A stretch of 34,567 nt of DNA from positions 1-34,567 of the forward strand of contig JANOHV010000027.1 in assembly GCA_031406795.1 (NCBI GenBank). The letters are read 5' to 3'. Below, one piece after another: positions 1 to 6,150 of the stretch; position 1 is the first letter of the stretch, and each line of letters begins with the position of its first letter. Both the position numbers and the translations under genes were made by a program. This stretch comes from DATDCY01 sp031406795 [NCBI: Candidatus Rokuibacteriota bacterium]. GTDB lineage: Bacteria; JAUVQV01. The notes beneath the pieces are model-generated. The model searched no databases. It was not told the DNA's origin and saw nothing but the letters and a program-made list of their open reading frames with translations.

Positions 1-1073
1 GTCGCGGCCAGCCCGGGTTCCCGCGCGAAGCGCATCAGGTGGCGCGCCAGCCCGGCGACATCCCCCTCCTCCGCCAGCAGGCCGGTTTCGCCGTCCTTCA
101 CCACCATCGCCATGTCCGCGTGGCGCGTGGCCACGCTCGCCATGCCGGAGGCGCCGAGTTCGATGCAGATGACCGGGTAACCGCCCTCGTGGTCGCCGTC
201 GCTCGCGTGCTTGGAGGGGTGCAGAAACACCTGGCAGCGGGCGGCCTGCTCCAGCAACCGGGGCATCGGCAGGCTGCCGAGAAACCGCATGCGCCCGCCG
301 AGCCCGGCCTCGGCGGCGGCCTCCTGGATGCGCCGCTTCTCCCGGCGCCCCTCCGGGTCGTCGGCAGCCGCGCCCACCACGACGAATTCCAGCGGCACTT
401 CCCTCGCGGCCAGTCCGACGGCGCGAATCGCATCGGGCAAGCCCTTTTTTTCGATGAAGCGGGCCGCCGCCAGGATGCGCAACGGCTCGCCCGGCAGCAG
501 CGCGCGTTCCCGGTAGCGGCAGAGTGAAAGATCGGCTCCGATCGGGATCATGCGAACCTTCTGCGGCGGGCAGCCGAGCTTGACCATCTCGCCGGCCATG
601 TAGTCCCCGAGGCAGACCACGGCCGCGGCGACATCGAACAGCTCGGCGTAACGGCGCCGCCACCGCTCCTCCCGCGGCATCATGCTCATGTCGCGGCCGT
701 AAAAGCTGACCACATACGGTTTGCCGGAGCACCGGGCAGCTTCCATGAAGCGCCAGGCATAGTGACCGAAGTGGCCATGCACAATGACGGGATCCACCTC
801 CCGGATGATCTCGGCGGCCAGCGTGCAGACGCGGCGAAGGTCGCGCGGGTCGCGCAGCAGGTTCGCGGCGTAGCGCGCGGGAAAGCGTCGGGAAAGCGAG
901 ACGAGGCGCTCAGCGGGGAACCGTTCCCGGGCCCCCGGTAGGAGTCGACGCGCGACCACATGGCTCTCGAACCCCGCCACGCTCAGTTGCGGATGAATCC
1001 AGGTCTGGCTGTAACTCAGGTATTCGTTGACGAGGTGCACCACGCGCCCTTCGGCAGACGCAGGGGGGGCCAT
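1..1073 (-). CDS. GT4-type glycosyltransferase, C-terminus cut by window edge
   Basis: Predicted cytoplasmic or membrane-associated glycosyltransferase that adds a sugar from an activated donor to a surface polysaccharide or lipid-linked glycan. About 357 codons are visible with no stop before the left edge. The N-terminal half has HLVNEYLSYSQTWIH and later HGHFGHYA and SFYGRDMS, like WcaL/colanic-acid-type GT4 enzymes. The C-terminal donor-binding half has ILAAARFIEKKGLPDAI, FLGSLP, EGGYPVICIE and KDGETGLL. The ATG at 1073 has a GAGG about 12 nt upstream and lies 18 nt after the aminotransferase stop; an in-frame GTG at 1085 is an alternative. It is the last visible gene of the minus-strand polysaccharide operon. 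Acceptor and donor cannot be told from sequence. Confidence 0.9.
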   Translation of the reverse strand, partial: MAPPASAEGRVVHLVNEYLSYSQTWIHPQLSVAGFESHVVARRLLPGARERFPAERLVSLSRRFPARYAANLLRDPRDLRRVCTLAAEIIREVDPVIVHGHFGHYAWRFMEAARCSGKPYVVSFYGRDMSMMPREERWRRRYAELFDVAAAVVCLGDYMAGEMVKLGCPPQKVRMIPIGADLSLCRYRERALLPGEPLRILAAARFIEKKGLPDAIRAVGLAAREVPLEFVVVGAAADDPEGRREKRRIQEAAAEAGLGGRMRFLGSLPMPRLLEQAARCQVFLHPSKHASDGDHEGGYPVICIELGASGMASVATRHADMAMVVKDGETGLLAEEGDVAGLARHLMRFAREPGLAA

Positions 1074-1091
1074 GTCGCGCTGCACCCTCGT

Positions 1092-2237
1092 TCAGGCGTT
1101 TTCGCGCGCGCCGAGAAAACCCAGGATCTCCCGGCAGACACGCTGGCACTGCTCCTCGCGCAGTTGCGGGTAGAGCGGCAGGCTCAGAATCCGCCGGGCG
1201 ATCCGCTCGGTCTGCGGGAGGGGGACCACCGGGGGCAGGCGGCCCTGGTACGCCGGCTGCATGTGCACGGGCACCGGATAATGGACGAGCGTGCCGATCC
1301 CCGCCTGCCGGAGGCCGGCTCTGAGTTCGTCGCGCCGCGGCAGGCAGACGGCATACTGGTGAAACACGTGCGTGGCGTCGGGTCGCTCCTCGGGCAGGGT
1401 CAGGCCCGCGTCGGCAAGATGCGCGGTGTAGGTGCGCGCCAGCGCGCGGCGGCTCTCGTTCTCTCGGTCGAGGTGAGGGAGCTTGACCTTGAGGATCGCG
1501 GCCTGCAGCTCGTCCAGCCGGGAATTTCCTCCGGGAATGTCGCTGACGTACCGCTCCCGCCAGCCATACTGCCGGAGCAGGCGCAACCGCTCGGCCAGCC
1601 CGGCGTCGTCGGTCACCACCATCCCCCCGTCGCCCATGGCGCCCAGGTTTTTCGTGGGGTAGAAGCTGAAAGCCGCCAGGTCGCCCCAGGTACCGACCAT
1701 CCGGCCCGAGAGGCTCGCGCCGTGCGCCTGCGCGCAGTCTTCGATCACGGTCAGCCCGCGGCTGCGCGTCAGCTCCAGAATCGCCGGCAGGTCCGCCGGC
1801 TGGCCGTAGAGATGAACCGGGATGACCGCTTTGGGAGTGCCGGCCGGCGGATGCGCCAGGGCCCGCATCAGGGATTCGGGATCCATCGTGTAGGTAACGG
1901 GGTCGACATCCACCAGCACCGGCGTCGCACCGGCCAGCTCGATCGCCGCGACCGTCGCCACGGCGGTGTGCGAGACCGTGAACACGAGATCCCCCGGCCC
2001 CGCGCCGCAGGCCCGCAGCGCCAGCTCCAGCGCATCGGTCCCGTTGCCCGCGCCGATGGCGTGGCGCACCCCGAGATACGCGGCAAACGCCTGTTCGAAC
2101 GACTCCAGCTCCTGACCCTGAATGTACCAGCCGCTCTCCAGCACCCGGCGGATCGCGGCGTCGATCTCGGCCTGGTGGCTCAGGTACCCCGCCCGGGGGT
2201 CGGTTTGGAGCACGGGGGCAGGCTGCTTCCCGCTCAC
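1092..2237 (-). CDS. DegT/DnrJ/EryC1/StrS-family PLP aminotransferase
   Basis: Predicted sugar aminotransferase of 381 aa that converts a keto-sugar nucleotide to an amino sugar using PLP. Family features are GNGTDALELAL (about residues 65-75), the PLP-pyridine Asp in EDCAQAHGA (D167), the Schiff-base lysine in SFYPTKNLGA (K196), and the C-terminal dimer/substrate motifs YPVPVHMQPAY and LSLPLYP. The start is a GTG whose last bases overlap the TGA of the epimerase gene (GTGA overlap), so the two are translationally coupled. The longer open frame upstream reads through the epimerase gene and is not coding. It probably acts on the product of the neighbouring SDR enzyme. The exact sugar is unknown. 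Confidence 0.93.
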   Translation of the reverse strand: MSGKQPAPVLQTDPRAGYLSHQAEIDAAIRRVLESGWYIQGQELESFEQAFAAYLGVRHAIGAGNGTDALELALRACGAGPGDLVFTVSHTAVATVAAIELAGATPVLVDVDPVTYTMDPESLMRALAHPPAGTPKAVIPVHLYGQPADLPAILELTRSRGLTVIEDCAQAHGASLSGRMVGTWGDLAAFSFYPTKNLGAMGDGGMVVTDDAGLAERLRLLRQYGWRERYVSDIPGGNSRLDELQAAILKVKLPHLDRENESRRALARTYTAHLADAGLTLPEERPDATHVFHQYAVCLPRRDELRAGLRQAGIGTLVHYPVPVHMQPAYQGRLPPVVPLPQTERIARRILSLPLYPQLREEQCQRVCREILGFLGARENA

Positions 2238-3223
2238 CGGTAGTTCTCCAGGTTGTCGCGATAGTACGCCAGCGTGCGCGCCAGTCCCTCTGCCAGATGC
2301 ACCCGGGGCTCCCAGCCCAGTTCGGAACGGATGCGGCGGTCGTCGGCGTAATAATCGCCGATGTCGATGCGCTTGCGGTCGGCCGGGAATTCCCGCGCCT
2401 GACACGCGCCACTCCCGTTGGCCGCGATCAGCGCGCCGGCCAGCTGCTGCAGGCTGACCACCTCGCAGCCGCCGAGATTGAAGACCTGGCCGTTGGCTTC
2501 CTCCCGCACGGCTGCCAGCAGGAACGCCTCCACGGCGTCGTCGACGTAGGTGAAATCCCGCAACTGCCCGCCGCCCCAGACCTCGAAGGGCCGGCCCTCG
2601 AGCAGCAGCCTGACCCAAATGCCGAGGAAAGTCTGGCGGGCGTCCTTGACCCGCATGCGCGGGCCGTAGGTATTGGTCAGGCGCAGCGCGCAGGCCCGGA
2701 TCCCGTGGACGTTGTTGTAGAGGATGTGGTACCACTCCCCCGCCATCTTGTTGATCCCGTTGACGTCGGTCGGGCGCAGCAGGTGCTTTTCGTCGACCGG
2801 CAGATAATCCGGCTTCCCGTAGATCTGGCGGGTGCTGGCGAAGACGATCTTGATCTGCGGGTTGTACTGCCGGCAGGCTTCCAGGATGGCCAGCTGCGCC
2901 CGGCAGTTGATCTCCAGATCTTCCTCCGGGGCCTGCATCGAGTCCATGTGGCTCGTCTGTCCGGCCAGGTTGAAGAGATAGTCCTGTCCCTGAATCAGGT
3001 ATTTCATGCTGTGCGGGTCGCGCACGTCCGAGATGTTCACCCGCACCTTCTCCTCGATGCCGGCGATGTTGAACAGGTTGCCCCCGTATTCGGGTATCAG
3101 GCTGTCCACCAGGGTGACCCGCGCCTCTTCGGCGACCAGCTGCCGCGCCAGATTCGATCCGAGAAAGCCGAGGCCGCCGGTGACCAGAACGTTTTTCCCG
3201 CTGAAATTCCTCTTGCAGCTCAT
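2234..3223 (-). CDS. NAD-dependent epimerase/dehydratase (extended SDR)
   Basis: Nucleotide-sugar epimerase or dehydratase of 329 aa with an N-terminal Rossmann fold: TGGLGFLG at 15-22 binds NAD and D40 in TLVDS should contact its ribose. The catalytic Ser/Thr region is FASTRQIYG (about 128-136) and the conserved RLTNTYGP loop follows. The usual YxxxK catalytic pair reads N-G-I-N-K (155-159), so Asn stands where Tyr is normal. The protein may belong to a subfamily with altered chemistry. It is the first gene of the SDR-aminotransferase-glycosyltransferase run; a good promoter lies about 100 nt upstream. The Shine-Dalgarno before the ATG is weak. The reaction type (epimerase, dehydratase or decarboxylase) is not resolved. 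Confidence 0.9.
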   Translation of the reverse strand: MSCKRNFSGKNVLVTGGLGFLGSNLARQLVAEEARVTLVDSLIPEYGGNLFNIAGIEEKVRVNISDVRDPHSMKYLIQGQDYLFNLAGQTSHMDSMQAPEEDLEINCRAQLAILEACRQYNPQIKIVFASTRQIYGKPDYLPVDEKHLLRPTDVNGINKMAGEWYHILYNNVHGIRACALRLTNTYGPRMRVKDARQTFLGIWVRLLLEGRPFEVWGGGQLRDFTYVDDAVEAFLLAAVREEANGQVFNLGGCEVVSLQQLAGALIAANGSGACQAREFPADRKRIDIGDYYADDRRIRSELGWEPRVHLAEGLARTLAYYRDNLENYR

Positions 3224-3326
3224 GGCGGGAAAGGTGTCCGGCTCAACGGATTCTCCTTATGCGGCACGAACGCCCCCGTCCCGGCCGCGCTGCCCCGCGA
3301 AGGCGCATCCGCCGGCGGCGGCGATG

Positions 3327-3355
3327 ATTCTTGATGTGGCGCCGTTGTTTGTCAA
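3327..3355 (-). promoter_or_regulatory. sigma-70-type promoter for the SDR/aminotransferase/GT genes
   Basis: On the minus strand, TTGACA (plus 3350-3355) is followed after 17 nt by AAGAAT (plus 3327-3332). The -35 is perfect and the -10 matches 4 of 6. The expected start is near 3320, leaving a leader of about 97 nt before the epimerase ATG at 3223. This suggests the three genes can be transcribed separately from the flippase gene upstream. Confidence 0.5.
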
Positions 3356-3371
3356 GGCGCCCTCCGCCGCT

Positions 3372-4358
3372 TCAGCGCGCCGTGCGCCGCTTGATCTCCA
3401 TCAGGACCAGTGCCGCGCCGACGAACATGAGCTTCCTGATTCTCCGGATCAGACCCAGGCTGAGGCCGATCGCGGCGGGGTAGCCCATGTTCTGCAGCAC
3501 GAGCACGTGAACGCTCTCCGTCACGCCCCACTGGCCGGGGAACAGGAAGAAGGCGGTGTTCGCCGACGTGACGATCGTGGCGATGAACAGGGCCTGGATA
3601 TAGCTGACGGGCGTGCCGAGGACCGCCAGGATGACCATCACCTCGAGCACGGCGACACACCGGGCGAGCACGTGGATGGCGACGGGCAGCAGCGCCCGGT
3701 AGTTGGAGCGGGTATAAAGAATGCACAGGCTCTGATCCATCGCCAGGAACTTGCTTTCTCGTTTCAGGACCCAGCGGCGGGCGGCGGGGAACGGCGCGCT
3801 GAGTTTCAACAGGCTCCCGGTCAGCCCGCGCTTCTGGACGACCACCAGCAGGACGATCCCCAGCGTCGTGATCCCCAGGCTGATGCCGGCCGGCACGATG
3901 AGGGTCACGGGAAGCCGCAGCGAGAGCAGGCCCAGGAGCAGCCCGCTGCCGAGAAAGACGATCGACGCGAAGAACTCGATCGTCTTGTCGAAGACGACGG
4001 CCGGGACGCCCACGCTCAGGGGCACCCGATCCCTGATCAGGAACGCCCGCATCGCGTCTCCGCCGAGACTCGCCGACGGCAGGATCAGATTGAAGGCGTC
4101 GCTGATGATCTTGACGCGAAAGAGCTCCAACAGCGCAACCCGCTGGAAGAAGGCTTCCATGATCAGCCACCAGGCGCCCGCCTGGCAGAACAGACTGGCG
4201 GCGCCGATCACGCACAGGGGCAGATACCAGGGTCCGAACTGCACGATCGTCGCGCCCAGCGTGCGCAGCCCCAGGCGGTGAACCAGATACGCGAGCAGCA
4301 GGATGCCGACCACGGTAAGAACGTGCCCGAGCCGTTTGCGCCCCCCCGTCTGCGTCAT
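3372..4358 (-). CDS. Flippase-like integral membrane protein (LPG synthase TM / UPF0104 type)
   Basis: Polytopic inner-membrane protein of 328 aa with about eight hydrophobic segments. Motifs are typical of the lysylphosphatidylglycerol-synthase transmembrane region family: FNLILPSASLGGDAMRAFLI (about residues 89-108), VVFDKTIEF and FLFPGQWGVTE. Standalone members are often found in glycan and hopanoid loci and are proposed to move lipids or lipid-linked sugars. No C-terminal LPG synthase domain is present. The ATG at 4358 is the first good start. It is followed by 148 nt that contain the promoter of the downstream sugar-nucleotide genes. Function in polysaccharide transport is inferred from context. 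Confidence 0.85.
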   Translation of the reverse strand: MTQTGGRKRLGHVLTVVGILLLAYLVHRLGLRTLGATIVQFGPWYLPLCVIGAASLFCQAGAWWLIMEAFFQRVALLELFRVKIISDAFNLILPSASLGGDAMRAFLIRDRVPLSVGVPAVVFDKTIEFFASIVFLGSGLLLGLLSLRLPVTLIVPAGISLGITTLGIVLLVVVQKRGLTGSLLKLSAPFPAARRWVLKRESKFLAMDQSLCILYTRSNYRALLPVAIHVLARCVAVLEVMVILAVLGTPVSYIQALFIATIVTSANTAFFLFPGQWGVTESVHVLVLQNMGYPAAIGLSLGLIRRIRKLMFVGAALVLMEIKRRTAR

Positions 4359-4673
4359 GGAACCGGCATCCTTATCATGAATTTTTCAGCACCCTGTCGG
4401 TTTCGGGAAGCACCGGGGGGGGAAACATCGATCCTCATGTCGTCACGGCGCGCATTGATAGCACCCGGGCCGGCGATCTGTCAAACCCTCGATGCCTGCT
4501 GTTCTGCTGGATCCGGCGCCGGAAACCTTGACGACGGGGCCGCCGCCCCCCATGATGAGGCGCATGAATAGGGCAATGGGCCATCGTGGCTGCGGCAGCG
4601 CGCACGGCGTGCGCAACGCCGACCGCGCACCGCGGGCGGCTGGCTGCGGCAATTCCGGACGGCCAGCCGGATC
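4359..4673. other. Intergenic region between divergent genes
   Basis: 315 bases between the flippase start (minus) and the small membrane protein start (plus). No convincing gene is present. It holds a 12-bp perfect palindrome TCCGGCGCCGGA near 4512-4523 and a small GC hairpin GGGGC-CGCC-GCCCC near 4536-4549. Weak -10-like GATAAG precedes the flippase ATG on the minus strand, but I could not pair it with a good -35. Confidence 0.4.
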
Positions 4674-4973
4674 ATGATCCGCAAAACCGCCCGGAACATC
4701 ACGGCGACGCTCTGCCTGCTGGTCGGCATCGCGGGTCTTTTCCTGCCGTTCATCCAGGGGATTGCGATGATCGTCCTCGCGGTGGTCATCGCCGATTTCG
4801 CGGCCAAGGAGCGGCTGCTCGAGCGCTACCGCCACACCCGGATCGGCCGGCATCTCTGGGAGCGCCACGAAGCGCGCAAGCTGCGCGATGCGGTCCGGCG
4901 CGGCTGCGCCCCGAAGCCGGAACCGCAGCCAGTGCCGCCGGCGATCCTGGAGTCGGGTCCGACCGAGGAGTAG
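4674..4973 (+). CDS. Small membrane protein (PGPGW-like), possibly cut short by TAG
   Basis: 99-aa protein with two adjoining hydrophobic segments (about residues 11-43: CLLVGIAGLFLPFIQ then IAMIVLAVVIADF) and a basic, helical cytoplasmic tail. The layout resembles small PGPGW-type transmembrane proteins, although that motif itself is not conserved. No strong ribosome site precedes the ATG. The frame stays open for 27 more sense codons after the TAG at 4971-4973 (4974-5054, next TAG 5055-5057). Those codons read like an acidic amphipathic helix ending in LEELLDDYLISSKMRG. The natural protein may therefore be about 126 aa, with the TAG a recent nonsense mutation, readthrough site or sequence error. 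Function unknown. The overlapping minus-strand ORF lacks membrane or domain signals. Confidence 0.65.
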   Translation: MIRKTARNITATLCLLVGIAGLFLPFIQGIAMIVLAVVIADFAAKERLLERYRHTRIGRHLWERHEARKLRDAVRRGCAPKPEPQPVPPAILESGPTEE

Positions 4974-5106
4974 GCGATCGAACTGCGGCAGAAGGAGCCC
5001 GGCATTCTCGAGGAACTCCTCGACGACTATTTGATCAGCTCGAAAATGCGGGGGTAGCGGACGGTACACCCCCCCGGCCGCCCCCGCTTCCCCGCGGCCG
5101 GCCGCC

Positions 5107-5559
5107 TCAGTTGAAGGTCACCGTGTGAGCGTGGAGCGCGGCTGTCGACGTCGCGACCGAAACCGCGGTGCCGGCGGCAATCGCCGCAACCTCCGCGGCG
5201 GTGAGGCTCAAGAGATGAAAGTGCGGTTGCGCGCCGGTGGTGGACAGCGTGACAGCCGCGCCGGCCTGCTGTTGAGCCGCCGTCAACGTGACGGAATGCG
5301 GCGGAACGTGATTCAGGGAGATGCTGCCCTGCTTGTCGGTGAAAGACGGCGTCGGTGTTGGCGTTGGGGTCGGTGCCGGGGTCGGTGAGGGCGTCGGCGA
5401 GGGAGTCGGGTCCGGCGTCGGCTCCGGGGTCGGCTCCGGGGTCGGCTCCGTGGTGGTGTCCGACGAACCCGAACACCCGTGAAGGACCAGGATTGCCCCC
5501 AGCGTCACCCCGCTGACCGCGAACGAGAGAAATTTTCTTCGATCCATGTTCTCGGACAT
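5107..5559 (-). CDS. Tat-type lipoprotein with Pro-Thr linker and His-containing C-terminal domain
   Basis: 150-aa secreted lipoprotein. The N-terminus [17 protein letters not shown] has an RRKFL twin-arginine signal, then a hydrophobic stretch and lipobox VLHGC, so export by Tat and lipid anchoring are likely. Residues about 36-72 are a low-complexity PTPEPTPEP / PSPTPTPTP linker encoded by a tandem repeat. The C-terminal domain of about 75 aa contains [25 protein letters not shown] and a terminal LHAHTVTFN, so several His residues could bind metal. The ATG at 5559 has GGAGG 7 nt away. Function is unrecognised; a periplasmic or surface metal-binding role is a guess. It is divergent from the seleno-rhodanese gene cluster. 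Confidence 0.8.
   Translation of the reverse strand: MSENMDRRKFLSFAVSGVTLGAILVLHGCSGSSDTTTEPTPEPTPEPTPDPTPSPTPSPTPAPTPTPTPTPSFTDKQGSISLNHVPPHSVTLTAAQQQAGAAVTLSTTGAQPHFHLLSLTAAEVAAIAAGTAVSVATSTAALHAHTVTFN
5347..5458. repeat. Degenerate 6-bp tandem repeat coding a Pro-Thr/Ser linker
   Basis: Repeats of a GGTGTC/GGGGTC-type hexamer on the plus strand encode (P-T/S/E/A/D) dipeptides on the minus strand in the lipoprotein gene. It is an in-frame linker likely to vary in length between strains. Confidence 0.7.
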
Positions 5560-5709
5560 CTCCAACCCTCCTGTTGCCGCGAACGCCGACGGGACCACGG
5601 CGCTTCCTGTCATTTCCTGGCCGGAACCCGGGACGGACTTCAGTATAAGACCTCAGGGACGCAATGCAACATCCGGTCCCCGATCACGGCCCGGCGCCTT
5701 GGGACCCGC

Positions 5710-5742
5710 TTGACAAGCCGCCGCCTTGGCTCTACCTATCAT
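5710..5742 (+). promoter_or_regulatory. Possible sigma-70 promoter before the seleno-rhodanese gene
   Basis: TTGACA at 5710-5715 is a perfect -35. The best -10 choices are TACCTA at 5733-5738 (17-nt spacing, weak) or TATCAT at 5737-5742 (21-nt spacing, better sequence but too far). The leader to the ATG at 5793 would be about 45-50 nt. Confidence 0.35.
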
Positions 5743-5792
5743 ACGGGTGCGCGGGTCGCGCGCCATGGGCGAATCCGAAGGGAGGCTGACAC

Positions 5793-6128
5793 ATGGCCGA
5801 GGTAGCGAGGATCACGCCACAGGAGGCGCACGCCCGGGTGAGCGCGGGGAAGGCCCTGCTGGTCTGCGCCTACGAGGACCCGGCGCGGTTCGCCGAGATG
5901 CGCCTGGAGGGCGCGATCCCGATCCAGGAATTCCGCGCCCGCCGCGGCGGGCTTCCCCGGGATCAGGAGATCATCTTCTACTGCGCCTGAAACGAAGAAG
6001 CGACGTCCGCCGGTCAGGCGGCCAAGAACATCCTGCTCGGGTTCCCGAACTCGAAGGCCCTTCTGGGCGGCGCGCGGGCCTGGAAGGAGGCCGGGTTCGG
6101 CCTCGCGGAACCCGCCGTCGCCTCCTGA
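5793..6128 (+). CDS. Rhodanese-domain selenoprotein (in-frame TGA = Sec at residue 66)
   Basis: Single-domain rhodanese of 111 aa, predicted sulfur or selenium transferase. The frame opens at the ATG 5793 (GGGAGG 8 nt upstream), reads to TGA at 5988-5990, then continues in frame to a TGA at 6126-6128. The join reads IIFYCA-U-NEEATSAGQAAKNI. Homologous single-domain rhodaneses have YCACPNEATSA here, so the TGA sits exactly where the catalytic Cys is expected. Downstream codons give the family C-terminus LGGARAWKEAGF. A hairpin with a GGUCA loop begins 16 nt after the TGA, as in bacterial SECIS elements. A simple nonsense mutation is the alternative, but position and hairpin argue for Sec. It precedes the GH15 gene by 22 nt and is probably co-transcribed. 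Confidence 0.82.
5988..6023 (+). promoter_or_regulatory. Candidate bacterial SECIS element
   Basis: Immediately after the TGA codon, CCGCC (6007-6011) pairs with GGCGG (6017-6021) around the loop GGTCA (6012-6016). A G-C pair can add beyond one mismatch. The TGA-to-loop distance is 21 nt. Bacterial SECIS rules ask for a short stem, a G among the first two loop bases, and roughly 16-37 nt from UGA to loop; all are met. The loop GGUC also resembles the SelB-binding loop of E. coli fdhF. Confidence 0.65.
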
Positions 6129-6150
6129 GACGCGAAACGGGGGAATCACG

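Noticed and set aside
960-2243. 427-aa plus-strand ORF antisense to the aminotransferase
   Set aside because: The minus strand encodes a complete DegT-family enzyme with all PLP residues; the plus frame is a GC-bias shadow.
4443-5069. 208-aa minus-strand open frame over the small membrane protein gene
   Set aside because: It lacks membrane, signal or domain features, and is the GC-rich antisense of a plus-strand frame that has clear hydrophobic helices.
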